DNA from: Apostichopus parvimensis
Taxonomy: Eukaryota; Echinodermata; Holothuroidea; Aspidochirotida; Stichopodidae
Assembly: GCA_000934455.1 (NCBI GenBank)
Contig: KN891007.1
Location: 29,886-61,512 of the forward strand
Reading direction: 5' to 3'
Length of the DNA stretch: 31,627 nucleotides
The position numbers and the translations under genes were made by a program. The notes beneath the pieces are model-generated. The model searched no databases. It saw only the letters and a program-made list of their open reading frames with translations, and had not been told where the DNA came from. This document shows positions 22,601 to 31,627 of the stretch, piece after piece (the stretch's first letter is position 1; every line of letters begins with the position of its first letter).

Positions 22601-25600
22601 GGGTAGTACCTACCTTAATCTGGACTACGTCTATGCTCTTCGTTATCGATGTATTGTTTCCGTAGTCTTTGGTCAGGTGTTTCGTCAGGGTACTATCTAT
22701 GCTACTCTGTAACTGCATGGGGTAAAGAAAGAAAAGAAGAAATAAAGGAAAATAAAAGAGCAGTGTCAACAGGTTTGGAAAGTGGTGAAGACCTAAGATG
22801 TAACAATGCTTTTAAAAACTTTCATGGAGTTTTGAATACGTTTGCTGTTCGATGCATAAAACTTCACCAGGTTAAGATTTTTCCGAACACAGGGCGGCGT
22901 ACCTGTATCGTTTAAAGAATGATTCCATCTAGAAGTGATACTTCTTGTACCATTCCAGGACTAACGTTAAAATCTGTACCCTCAAAACTAGATAGAAGAC
23001 TGCGACTTCTGTGGCTCAAATGTACGGCAGCACCTTTCATCGGGTACTGTAACTATATATGGCAGCCTTCTTTGACTTACTTTGAAACGTTCCTTTTACG
23101 TAACTTAAGAGTTGGCTGTTCCCATTTAAAACCTAAGTTCTTACCTATGTATTTAACAGGGGTTGATGTATGAACCATTGACAAAACAAAAACTCACCAT
23201 AGTGGCCTTTCAGTGTAGTCTACCCTCCACCACTCCACCCCCTTCTGTTTCTATTATTTATTATTATTTAACTACTAGAAGTGTAATATCTCTCGGCATC
23301 CCTTATTTCAAAGACTACCATTCTGTCTCGAGGTCACTGATGTATTACGTTTTCAATTATATATATATATATAGATAGATATATTAAACTACGTACCTCA
23401 TCCTTATAGACTATGCAGCAGACAAAGCCGATGAACTCAATCGCCACAATCAGAAGGAGAAATATGAAGAACTGAAGAAGGCAAGGAAGAAGTAGGTTAT
23501 GTCATTGAAAGCATATTTGCAGCTCAAGTAATAATAACCCAGCAGAATCGATTGATGATCAATAAGATACCACTCCACTAAAATTGTTCACACCAACAGA
23601 GCATGATATATGGCAAATAACCTTTAGTGCATTTCATGTACAACCTTCATGTCAACCCAATCATCGTTTTCATCTCAACACAATAGAAATCAAATTCTGA
23701 AATTCCTTTCAAGGTTCTACCTTCACTCATGCAAATATATAAAGATTTTTTTTTTTATATATAAATTTTTTTTTATTTTATATTTTATATTTCATATTTT
23801 TTATTTAAATGAAAATGAACATATGTACTCTGAAGTTAAAAGAAAAAAGTTACCACATACTCTTATGAACAAATTTTGGTACACTCAAAATTGTTATTAT
23901 ACCACCAAGTAATAGTTATAAGGTATAATGGAATATTAATTTTTATGACCACCCACATATCCTTTTCCACTTTCACTTTCACAAACATAAGGTCAGCATG
24001 GAGCCTTAGACACATTCCTCTGAAAATATTGGGGCTACTAAAGCACTCAGGGTTTAGCTCTGAAACCTATATTGTCATTGTAAAATTCACTTTGACATGG
24101 GTTTCAGAGTTCTCTCTCTCTTAGTATGCCCCCTAACCCCCCCCCCCCACCCTTACTCCCCCCTCAAACTCCATTCAAACTTAGGGATCTACTGTTAAGC
24201 AATGACCATTCCTATTGTGTCAGGAATAAATACTGTATCCCCAATGTGGACTATGGTATAGAACATATATTTGTATTCCGATTTTGTGATGACACTGGAT
24301 TGTAACCCTACACTAGGAACTTCAGCACACAAACAACCTAATATTCTGATTTCTGACCAGTGTATTTCCTTCCTTGTGATTATTTCCTCTGTATCTCTAT
24401 ATACTACATCTATCTAGTATATACATTACTGTATGCACTACTGTACACACCAAGTAGGAACCATTCTCCAACTGCTTCGGTAATACTGTCATTCTATAAA
24501 GCCACCGGCTGTTTTGTCATTACTGTACAACCGTGGCGGATTTCTAACCAGATCCAATTGTTCTGTTATCTCTTTTGTTCCACCTTTCTCTCTCTCTCTC
24601 TTTGTGCATTCACACATATATATAACTAAGTTTTCGCATGTAAATTAAGTTTCCGACTTCAAATATACAAATTTATTTTATAGCCCTAGGTTTATAAGTG
24701 TTGAATACTGGTTTTGAATTTAAAGCAGTTCTTTACAGTTTGGTGTTTTACAACTTATCATCATAACAATTTATATCAAAAAATCAACTCAATAAGCTGC
24801 TTTAAGTACTTGACCTCGTTTTTAAATACAAAACATGTGTTGCGACATTAATGCAAGAAACTAAGTACAGTACGTGGGATGGGATATGTTACACTGTGAC
24901 TATGTTACACAATTCTGTGTAGAGATCAATCGTACAATCTTGATGTTAATGAAATTGTGTGATGGGGGATAGAAAAACATTTTCTCCAATCTACAGGGTA
25001 AACACAGTTTAAGTCACAACTTTTTTTTCCCCATCTGTTAGTGTATAACACATTATTAATAGAAAAAATTAATGGAAAATTCAAAATTTAACAATAATTT
25101 TTTAAAAGCAGAACCACTTTTTCTTAGGCTGCTATTCAGCCACACATTTAGCAAAATGAAAATATTTTCCACTGATCAAATGGTAGCATGCCTATATTAG
25201 TAAAGAGTAAAAAAAATATTTAAAAATTCTCTTTTCCAGTGATTTTTTAAATTTCATTGTATTTTATTTACTTTTAGCCGATTAATGGTCCGGAAGTTCA
25301 AACGGCAGCTAGACAGTTCTCTGGCTAAATCCAATGTTTTTTTCAAATTCATGTAGCTTAACAAATCAAGTGCTTTTCTGCAGTATATATACATTCAAGT
25401 TTAAAGAGAAAGTGTGAAAGGGTTCTTCCGAATTGTGTAATATATACATTTGATACTTCCTTGTTCGGCTCTAATGACTTTACACTACAAATCTACAATG
25501 AGGAACAAATCTGTCTGATATTCTATAACTGCATCGTTGTTACAAATCGTCGCGTGTAGAGTGACTTGTTTGTCCAACGTATTGGGCAGACATAAGTTGT

Positions 25601-28600
25601 AAGCTCAGGATTTAATGACATTGTTTTTTTGCAAACTTTGTATCCGTGTGGCGTATTTCACAACATAGACCACCAATGATATCATAATGCCAACCTTTTG
25701 GAATTAAAGCTTGTTTACATTCAAAGGTTCTTATGACAGTGGGTTGCTAACAGGGATCTTCGGCATTTCTACCGAGGGTGCTGTCATATCGGTCCTAACA
25801 GAGCCGTACATTTATGGCTCTGAGTCCTTATGCGCATGATCTAATCTGTTTACAGGAACTCCTAAGATTTGGTACACATATCCCATTCTATGTGCTACTG
25901 GTATTTGTAATCGGGACATCTTGAATAGGAAATTAGGAACTAGTGAATAACTATGTACTCACACTTGAGGTTACAGCTTTGTATTATTACTTATACCACA
26001 TGAATTCTACTTGAACTCATACTTTTGCCCTTACAAGTGGATCTGGACTGGTATTCGTAATCGGGACGTCTTGAATAGGAATTTAGGACCTAGTGAATAA
26101 TGTACTAACACTTGAGGTTACAGCTTTGTATTATTACTCATACCAAATGAATTCTACTTGAACTCATACTCTTGCCCTTACAAGTGGATCTGAACTTGTA
26201 TTCGTAATCGGGACGTCTTGAATAAGACTTGAGGTTACAGCTCTTTGTATTATTACTCATACCACATGAATTCTACTTGTACTCCTACTCTTGCTGCTCA
26301 AGTCCAGCAAGTCTGTCATTACTGCAAGTGACTTTTCTTATTCAATAAATTAGGCCACCTCATTGAGGATTAACAGACTCTTGAGAAAACACTTTTGAGT
26401 TGAAGTTATGTTTTGAATTTGATTTATTTCCACATAATATGAATACAATGGTGTATAGATAAATTAATACAAGGAGGTGGAGGAGGACTGAAGAAGCAGA
26501 GCATTTTCGAGCAGTCCCCCTTTTCCAAATAAAAAACGGTTGTTTACAAAAACAAATGTTATTTACCCCGGCTTGGGTCTTGCGGTTTTCAACCGAAGCT
26601 CCTGCACAACCGAGGATCCCTATGGTCAGACAAAGAAGGCTTAGGAGAATCAAGACCACAGCAGGAACTGATAGGAATTTACCGTCGATTGCACCCTGGA
26701 CAGAACCAATCAGTGTGAACATCTTGATACCAAGGAACATCAGCATGGCTGATGCAAACTGCAACAAAGAAACCATGTTACATTTATTTATTTATTTATT
26801 GCCGGATGTGAAGCCCATGACCTGCTCGAGCTGCATGTACTGCAGCCCCTTTCCATTTGGACAGATTGTGGGAGAAACCAATAAAGATATAACCGAAAAG
26901 TTTTTATAGAGTAGGTTAAAAAAAATAAAGACAGTGACTTTCAACTGATGGAAGCAGAATTAAACAAGAACAAAAACAATAAAACTGGAGACAAAAGGTG
27001 GGGAGAGCCTGACTTGAGCCGGGGATGAGGCTGTGTATGAGGTTCTGAGAATATCTTGCATAGAATCACTTCGGAAAATGCTTTAACATATATGTAAATT
27101 GCTTCTATTGACCAAGTAGCAACACAACTTGATGCAAGCAAGGGTGATCTTTTTTCCCCCAACAAAGCTGTGTGTACTGTATTAATTCTTTTAAGTAGTA
27201 AACAAAGAACCAAAAAGGTTTATGGTTCCGATTTCTTTCTTCAGATGTTATCTGAAATTGAGATAATCGGTAAAGTTTGAACCTGAGTAGACTATCAGAA
27301 ACTAGAATACCAGGTACTCATAGCATTTAAACTCCTTTTGAAATCTTGTTGTAAACTACACAGCCAAAAGGGACACTTTTGACATTTTTTCTTTTGTGTT
27401 GTAGACTCCGCCCAATCACCTCATTAATATGCATGACATTACTTGTAGAAACAATATAGTGCACATGTCATGAATCCAGTATATAGTTCCCTGAGATATT
27501 ATTTTTACAAGTTTTTGGTTAAAAAACATAACAATAAGATCAAATTTAATTAACATGAAAAGAGTTAATTCATTTTTTCAAATTTATCAAATTATGTCAT
27601 TTTAATTATTTATCAAAATAAGTTTCTGATTGCAATTCTATCAAAGACTAAAAGCTCAACAATCTTGTATGCTTATGATCAAAATATGCATAATCTTTAC
27701 GACTACTGCTTTTAAAATTGAAGAGACAACAGTACAGTTGCAGTCACTATTTGGGAGGTTACATGGTAATTATTAAGGAAAGCAAGACCAATCATTACCA
27801 AGCCTGTAAAGTCAGTGGATAGGCACTCCCAATGTATACTTTAAATTTGCAGTATTTTTTATACTGTATGTAAATCTAAGAGACTCACAGGATAGCTGCA
27901 ATATGTAGTACGGCATTGGCAATGTTTTGAACTAACTGCATGAACTTTCCTTTCCAAATACTACGGTTCCTGTGTACAAAAGCTGCTATACATCTCTGCA
28001 CTTGTGTAGCAATTTGCCCATTTTGCAGGCTTTCTGGTCACTTCGCCCAACAACCATTTCGCCCAACTGCCATTTCGCCCAACGAGCATGGCCATTTCGC
28101 CCAACCAGCATGGTCATTTCGCCCAACCTTGTTGGTCATTTCGACCAACCAATTTTTTACTCATATTCAGTCAGAATAATATCACTTTTTCAATTCAATA
28201 GTTCAATTTGATCTATTTTGGGTTATATTACTTCGTGGTAGGTCAATAAGGTGATGTCTCTTCAATATCGATCGGAGTCTGAGCAGTTACTTCGGGTATA
28301 AAGGGAGGATTACACTACCTTAGGCGGTTATACATACAATGGAAGTTATAGCTGACCTATCCCTTAAAACACTGATCCATCCTACCAACTGTAACCACGA
28401 CTTCAAGTTTCCTCAATATTCGGTTCGTATCCCGTAACGTTAACAATTCCCAAACGTTTCCTTATTAAATTGACCAAACCCATAGAATTTGCCCCGTCCT
28501 TTATATTGAAGTATAATAGTTAATCAATGTTGGTCGAAATAACCAGCAAGATTGGGCGAAATGACCATGCTGGTTGGGCGAAATGACCAACAGGGTTGGG

Positions 28601-29215
28601 CGAAATGGTAGGGTTGGTCGAAATGGTTGTTGGGCGAAGCGACCAGATTCCTTTTGCACAGCATTTTGTGATGCGATAACGGACAAACCATTCACTGTAT
28701 TCTAGATCAAGTTCACTCAGATATCGTTTTCAAATGGTATGGCAACAAACACTGTTAGAAAATTAATTGCTTAAATTATTCATACTCTCATAGCTGTAAA
28801 AAAATATCTGATAACTTAAATGAATTGAAATGCTCAAAATGTAGTATTCATGAAGGAACTGCAAGAAGGTAAATTTATGCTTAAATTCCGACTTATGGCC
28901 TTGAGGTTAACCTAACATTGACTATAACTTGCATTTTACCTATATCCTACTATGTGGCTTACATTGGGAGTTAATGTCAGTTCAAGTTACACAAAGCCTA
29001 ACTTAGGCTAGGCATATATGTGGCCAATGTTACTTCTTAGGCCTAGACTTAGGCAGTTAGGCTGAGATCATAATGAGCCTATTTTGGTGTTAGTACTAGT
29101 AGGCCTACTACTAGACTACTACTAGTATTACTGTATAGGCTAAGTTACTTACCCAGAATATCAACACCATAATCAGCATCATAACACGTGAAGAAATATT
29201 CAAAGCTCTGCCCAT
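19538..29215 (-). CDS. Tetraspanin, seven coding exons (255 aa predicted)
   Basis: Exons in transcript order: 29215-29153, 26758-26567, 23471-23397, 22712-22614, 20951-20799, 20605-20522, 19639-19538; every intron is phase 0. Tetraspanins are four-pass membrane organisers that form webs with integrins, receptors and each other. Visible here: membrane segment 1 (~11-37), short small loop, segment 2 ending GCAGASVENR (typical GCCGA..EN motif), segment 3 (~86-106), large extracellular loop (~107-200) with CCG at 146-148, PGSCC at 169-173, C178 and GC at 195-196 (six cysteines), segment 4 (~202-224), and a tail with TCTC (likely palmitoylated) and YQTL, a YxxPhi endocytosis/lysosome-sorting pattern. 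Sequons NTS, NYT, NST, NKT and NTT lie in the large loop. Length is normal (240-260). Which vertebrate TSPAN it corresponds to is not decided. Confidence 0.93.
19640..20521 (-). other. Tetraspanin intron 6
   Basis: 882-bp GTAAGG..CACAG intron, about a third of it occupied by a same-strand tRNA-derived SINE (about 19774-20084). C-rich tracts lie at 20240 and 20435-20460. Confidence 0.85.
19774..20084 (-). mobile_element. tRNA-derived SINE
   Basis: Read on the - strand it begins GAGAGCGTGGTGGCC, carries a good Pol III A box TGGCCAATTGG (20074-20064) and a slightly mutated B box GGTTTGATTTC (20030-20020; consensus GGTTCGANTCC) at tRNA-like spacing. It continues through a conserved-looking body (CCTTGGGCAAG, CACCCAGGGG) and ends with GCGCTATATAAAAAGC plus an ATTATTAA tail. 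Head, body and short-repeat tail are the layout of a SINE mobilised by a partner LINE. It has the look of one of the widespread metazoan core-domain SINE families, but I cannot name the superfamily with certainty. Confidence 0.8.
20522..20605 (-). CDS. Tetraspanin coding exon 6 (end of large loop and membrane segment 4)
   Basis: 28 codons starting GCSSQVFGLIHSW, where GC is the conserved last cysteine motif of the large loop, followed by a hydrophobic run ending FLIIE. Acceptor TTTTCAG and donor GTAAGG are both clear. Confidence 0.92.
20606..20798 (-). other. Tetraspanin intron 5, a GC-AG intron
   Basis: 193-bp intron starting CAG/GCAAGT and ending TTTTCAG. The GC donor keeps phase 0 and joins HYTQ to GCSS. 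The nearest GT alternative breaks the frame. It contains a 24-bp tandem repeat (AAATTAG.TCATTAGGGAATG), 2.6 copies, at 20629-20693, and a G-rich run on the + strand at 20737-20753. Confidence 0.85.
20799..20951 (-). CDS. Tetraspanin coding exon 5 (large loop core)
   Basis: 51 codons beginning FECCGIENYTDW, the tetraspanin CCG signature, followed by PGSCC and NKTDCNTT. It holds five of the six large-loop cysteines and four N-glycosylation sequons. Acceptor CTTGTCAG; the donor is the non-canonical GCAAGT. Confidence 0.95.
20952..22613 (-). other. Tetraspanin intron 4
   Basis: 1.66-kb GTAGGT..CAG intron. It includes a potential G-quadruplex (21297-21315), a Penelope-type hammerhead-like motif on the - strand (21850-21888) and purine-rich flanks (21990-22085). 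Confidence 0.85.
21850..21888 (-). ncRNA. Decayed hammerhead-ribozyme-like motif of a Penelope-like element
   Basis: On the - strand the 39 bases read as GCCT, TTGAAGA, a GATCC-TGCTA-GGATC hairpin, GAAAC, GTC, AGGC. GCCT and AGGC can pair as stem I; GATCC/GGATC form stem II; TTGAAGA resembles the CUGANGA core (C to U change at its first base); GAAA and the GUC cleavage triplet follow in hammerhead order with almost no stem III. Such minimal hammerheads are known from Penelope-like retroelement repeats. An extra A sits between the core and stem II, so activity is doubtful. The flanking sequence to about 22085 may belong to the same remnant. Confidence 0.5.
22614..22712 (-). CDS. Tetraspanin coding exon 4 (start of large loop)
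   Basis: 33 codons, LQSSIDSTLTKHLTKDY then NNTS (sequon) and ending VVQIK before donor GTAGGT. Helical, matching helices A/B of the large loop. Acceptor CCCCATGCAG. Confidence 0.9.
22713..23396 (-). other. Tetraspanin intron 3
   Basis: 684-bp GTACGT..TGCAG intron with an (AT)n/(GATA) microsatellite at 23357-23384. Nothing else recognised. Confidence 0.8.
23397..23471 (-). CDS. Tetraspanin coding exon 3 (membrane segment 3)
   Basis: 25 codons, FFIFLLLIVAIEFIGFVCC and ending VYKDE, the typical third segment with its acidic residue and the FRDx-like exit. A strong pyrimidine tract (CCTTGCCTTCTTCAG) marks the acceptor; donor GTACGT. Confidence 0.92.
25543..25584 (-). pseudogene. GIY-YIG endonuclease fragment of a Penelope-like element (decayed)
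   Basis: The - strand encodes QYVGQTSHSTRDDL in one frame, matching the QYVGQTS..LR signature found in the GIY-YIG endonuclease domain of Penelope-like retroelements. Just upstream, in a different frame (25606-25585), TTYVCP resembles the YVCPKC stretch that normally precedes it, implying a frameshift or deletion. An in-frame stop follows. The reverse transcriptase was not found. This is short, so the call rests on the motif alone. Confidence 0.5.
25897..26297. repeat. Direct tandem repeat, ~150-bp unit, 2.7 copies
   Basis: Units start ACTGGTATTTGTAATCGGGA (25897), ACTGGTATTCGTAATCGGGA (26047) and ACTTGTATTCGTAATCGGGA (26194). They share CTTGAGGTTACAGCT, GAATTCTACTTG and CTTACAAGTGGATCTG. 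Copy 1 is 150 bp, copy 2 is 147 bp, and copy 3 has an internal deletion and ends near 26297. High identity suggests recent duplication. Confidence 0.92.
26567..26758 (-). CDS. Tetraspanin coding exon 2 (membrane segments 1-2)
   Basis: 64 codons beginning FASAMLMFLGIKMF, through the small loop (GSVQGAIDGKF), into segment 2 (VPAVVLILLSLLCLTIGILG) and the GCAGASVENR motif. Acceptor TTTGTTGCAG before 26758; donor GTAAAT at 26566. The open frame reads beyond the donor, but the following residues do not fit the family. Confidence 0.92.
28021..28027. repeat. Left flanking duplication TTTTGCA of the foldback element
   Basis: Seven bases directly before the GG terminus at 28028, identical to 28652-28658 directly after the CC terminus at 28651; probable target-site duplication. 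Confidence 0.7.
28028..28651. mobile_element. Foldback-type element with arms of tandem 16/22-bp units
   Basis: The left arm (28028-28150) carries six CATTTCGCCCAAC-type units starting at 28039, 28055, 28071, 28093, 28115 and 28137. The right arm (28528-28651) carries six inverted units (GTTGGGCGAAATG) at 28529, 28551, 28573, 28595, 28613 and 28629. Spacings mirror each other (16, 16, 22, 22, 22 versus 22, 22, 22, 18, 16). The ends read GGCTTTCTGGTCACTTCGCC and, inverted, GGAATCTGGTCGCTTCGCC. TTTTGCA flanks both ends. A ~378-bp unique spacer separates the arms and has no coding capacity. The design resembles Foldback/TU elements known from Drosophila and sea urchins; the family here is unnamed. 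Confidence 0.85.
28652..28658. repeat. Right flanking duplication TTTTGCA of the foldback element
   Basis: Identical to 28021-28027; see the element. Known foldback elements make 8-9 bp duplications, so one end base may have mutated. Confidence 0.7.
29153..29215 (-). CDS. Tetraspanin coding exon 1 (start)
   Basis: ATG at 29215-29213, then GRALNISSRVMMLIMVLIFW up to donor GTAAGT (29152). The short basic N terminus running into segment 1 is typical. A TATAAAG word lies about 20 bases upstream, and CCACACAG just before the ATG could instead be an acceptor, so a separate non-coding first exon is possible. Confidence 0.88.
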
Positions 29216-31627
29216 CTTTACACTGTGTGGTTTGCTTTATAAAGAGAAACAAATAGGAAATTCTTAGACTTTTAAGCAATTAAATAATGTCTTCTTCTTA
29301 GTTTGCACACGTAGGTCGTAGTAAGTTAGAGCATCAGTGTGTAGAAAAAGCTACCGGTAGCATGCACAGATAGAAAATCTATTATCTTCTTCCTATTGAC
29401 AGTGTTGAAAGGTACCCAAAATCCAAGTTGCTATATGTACAGATGTGTGGTATCAACAAGTTTGCGGCTGACACGAACACATATCGATTACGTCATCACT
29501 TTACAAATTGGTAATGACCTCATATCATATGACTCGCTCGTCGGGGAAAAGTGAAACGGTTTCACAACTTGGTTGTTTACACTTTCATATCCTGAGAGTA
29601 ACGTAGGTGCGATAACCGTAAAAAGATAACTCATCATTGTTTTAGTAACGAACGAAAAGCGATACAACTATACGTTCAGTTAACCAGTGACGTCGGAGCC
29701 GAGAAAGGGGTACTTGAAGAAGAAAGGAGGAACAATTAGTTGCCCCACCAGTTTTGTATAAAACACGAAACTTTTTTTTTTAAAATTACAAATGGCTCCC
29801 TTTGCTAAGTACAAAGATTACTTTTGCTATTAGAAACTCTAAGTACCCTAGTGTGTTGAAAACGCTCTTGTTCTATGTTGACAATTTCAGGATTTTTTTC
29901 TTTACAAATTAAGTGCCACTTTGTCGTCAAACATGCGAATACTGGTATTTGTGCTGTAACAGAATACACAGAGGACTTATTTGGTTGGAAAGTTTTGAGG
30001 TTTGAGGTAACTTTGTGGCATCATACCACTGCCCCGAGAAGTTTGTGACCGTGCCCTCGCCCCAATGATCAGGCCCTACTAGGTTGAGCCCTCTTCAGGC
30101 AGCCCTGCTCAAGTTTACGGTTCTTCCTTGTCAGTCTACACGGTTACCGAAATTTGTCTTTGGTTTGATTCAGCTTTAATTGATTCCCTCTCACTATTAA
30201 AGAAAGAAATGGATCAGGACAATTACAAAATACTGTTTATTGTATAGCAAAATCTGGATAACATGAAAGAGTATATAGTGGCGAATCACCTTTTTAGCTA
30301 ATGGATCACAATCGTCGCATGGCTATTTTGAATTGGTACTTTGAAAATAGCAAAATCCTGAGTTAAAGACTAGAACGTAAAGAAGCAGACAAGACTAAGC
30401 ATGGAACTCAATAATGTAACCGAGTCCTCAGACGATACGTTCATTTCTTGCTGGGGATATATCCACCGTCAGAAGAAACGGCAACTTTAGCTAAGGATAT
30501 AACACCTCACGTTTATCTCCTGCACAGTACATCAAAGTATTTATGAATAGCGACCTCTACTTAGAACCCAATGTGGCAGTGCAGAGCTGTATCAGCTCTG
30601 ATATATGGATCTGACCGTGATGTCATGTCAGTGTGCACGGCAACATCACAATGAAACATTTACTTTTATCAACTCCACCCTACCCCTTATAAATGCAACT
30701 GTATGAAATGCAACCTCTTTGGTATCATCAGCGCACAAATTGGCACCGTTAAATTATCAAATGCACAACATATGAAACTGATAATCAAGAGCTAGCTGTG
30801 ACCAGCGGATGAGAACACTTATCAATGTTACCATCATCCAAATAAATATTATGTAACTCCATGACTTCATTACCTAATTTTTATAAATTATTACCCTGCA
30901 TGATCACGGACTTAATATGGCGTGTACACGTTAAATGAAAATTCCAAATACTCGTGCACTTGTTCTCCTCTCTTTAGACAGAGTTGCTCGTGTTGACCAA
31001 CCTACGCATGCGCTGAGATCACGTGATGGTAAACACAAGCATCAACAACCTTCCCCTGGGATTCGCTTCTGCTTACTTTGAATATTGTTCCGCCATGCGA
31101 TTAAAAAATATACCCTTTTCTTAGCTAATTGTAAACGTTAGTTGCAGGGCCCATATTGAGATAAAAGTCTTTCTGTTACGTCATTGGGTACCATGTTCAT
31201 AAAAACGATGTTAAATAGATTTATTAATGAAATCGTGCATTATAGGACTAATGTTCTTATACTTAAAGAGTGACATGTACAAGTCGCAGAAGTACGATAG
31301 CTGATACATTTGATAGTGTTTTATTGTGTGTGTTATGTTTTCTTAGTTGATTCGTCCGTTCCATTAAAAAAAGAAAGAAAGGTGTTGTCCTACTTAGGAT
31401 CACCTTTTGGATTTCTGAAATAATTTTTGTAAAGCAGCATATTTTTGGAAAAAATAATGACTCTACATGCAAGTGATCTTCAAAATGTGTAATTTGTTCA
31501 CAGTTCAAAGAAATTGACTGTGTCCTAAATTAAATCAACTGAATCACCACAAACGCCCTCTACTTCGTACCAGCAAATCAAGAGTCATATGGGAGTGGAG
31601 GCCATATTTTTTGGGCGGGGAGGGGGG
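29216..31627. other. Region upstream of the tetraspanin start
   Basis: No exon or repeat family recognised on either strand. It should hold the tetraspanin promoter and possibly a non-coding exon. An 8-bp perfect hairpin (CAGAGCTG..CAGCTCTG) lies at 30582-30600, and a G-rich run begins at 31611 and is cut by the window end. Confidence 0.5.
31006..31026. promoter_or_regulatory. NRF1-like site and palindromic E-box (TCACGTGA)
   Basis: GCATGCGC (31006-31013) resembles the core of the NRF1 palindrome, and TCACGTGA (31019-31026) is a perfect palindromic E-box of the USF/MITF/TFEB kind. Two CpG-containing promoter motifs within 21 bases suggest a promoter, of either the tetraspanin (1.8 kb away) or an unseen gene to the right. 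Confidence 0.35.

Larger units (their letters stand above)
23472..26566 (-). other. Tetraspanin intron 2
   Basis: 3.1-kb GTAAAT..CAG intron. It contains a poly-C run at 24140, a CT microsatellite (24586-24602), a GIY-YIG remnant (about 25543-25584) and a three-copy tandem repeat (25897-26297). An acceptor-like T-rich tract on the + strand at 25240-25278 opens short frames but has no support as an exon. Confidence 0.8.
26759..29152 (-). other. Tetraspanin intron 1
   Basis: 2.4-kb GTAAGT..TTGCAG intron containing the 624-bp foldback element (28028-28651). The 28880-29150 part is rich in AGGCCT, TAGGC and ACTACTAGTA words. No exons seen. Confidence 0.8.

Noticed and set aside
25279-25354. Possible + strand exon after a T-rich tract ending TTTTAG, with short open frames (e.g. 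RLMVRKFKRQLDSS)
   Set aside because: Two frames are open for only 16-25 codons, there is no poly(A) signal or partner exon, and it sits inside an intron of the opposite strand.
27940-28211. Proline/arginine-rich repetitive open frames on both strands around 28-28.7 kb
   Set aside because: They are translations of the CATTTCGCCCAAC tandem units of the foldback element, not a repeat protein.
1-31627. CRISPR arrays, bacterial operons, defence islands
   Set aside because: The regular repeats found are tandem or inverted arms without unique equal-length spacers, and the gene structure is plainly spliced eukaryotic.

Overview
The window is animal nuclear DNA. Coding sequence is split into short exons with GT..AG (once GC..AG) introns, introns run to about 3 kb, the base composition is AT-rich with many poly-C and poly-G runs, and the non-coding DNA is packed with decayed transposable elements. 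Kolobok/T2-like, hAT-like, foldback, tRNA-SINE and Penelope-like sequences, together with AGGCCT-rich introns, suggest a marine invertebrate deuterostome. An echinoderm is my best guess, but the species is inferred and not shown. I do not see bacterial operons, CRISPR arrays, rRNA or a functional tRNA gene.

Three protein-coding genes can be supported. (1) Bases 20-175 are the last coding exon of a membrane protein entering from the left (+), ending in one hydrophobic segment and a short basic tail, with a poly(A) signal at 311. (2) A five-exon FAM81-family coiled-coil gene lies on the + strand from 4731 to 10933 (388 residues predicted). (3) A complete seven-exon tetraspanin gene lies on the - strand from 29215 down to 19538 (255 residues predicted). 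It has four membrane segments, a CCG-containing large loop with six cysteines and a YQTL sorting-type tail. All six of its introns are phase 0, and one is a GC-AG intron.

The rest, region by region: 317-4730 is intergenic, with a TTAA-flanked inverted-repeat element (1461-1827), an X-box-like site (1878), a short tandem repeat (3041), a G-rich run (3178) and an unusual cluster of perfect palindromes (3474-3534). 10934-19537 separates the convergent 3' ends of FAM81 and the tetraspanin. It holds an old interspersed repeat interrupted by a 510-bp hAT-like non-autonomous element with a perfect 8-bp target duplication (15529-16054). The tetraspanin introns carry a tRNA-derived SINE (about 19774-20084), a hammerhead-ribozyme-like Penelope motif (21850-21888), a decayed GIY-YIG endonuclease fragment (about 25543-25584), a three-copy ~150-bp tandem repeat (25897-26297) and a 624-bp foldback element built from 16- and 22-bp units with a 7-bp flanking duplication (28021-28658). 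29216-31627 is upstream of the tetraspanin start, with an NRF1-like and a TCACGTGA site near 31010.

The three genes show no sign of acting in one pathway; they are neighbours in a eukaryotic genome. I found no convincing new multi-gene system. The most interesting material is the set of well-delimited non-autonomous mobile elements and Penelope-like remnants. All exon joins were made by eye from splice sites, reading phase and family resemblance.
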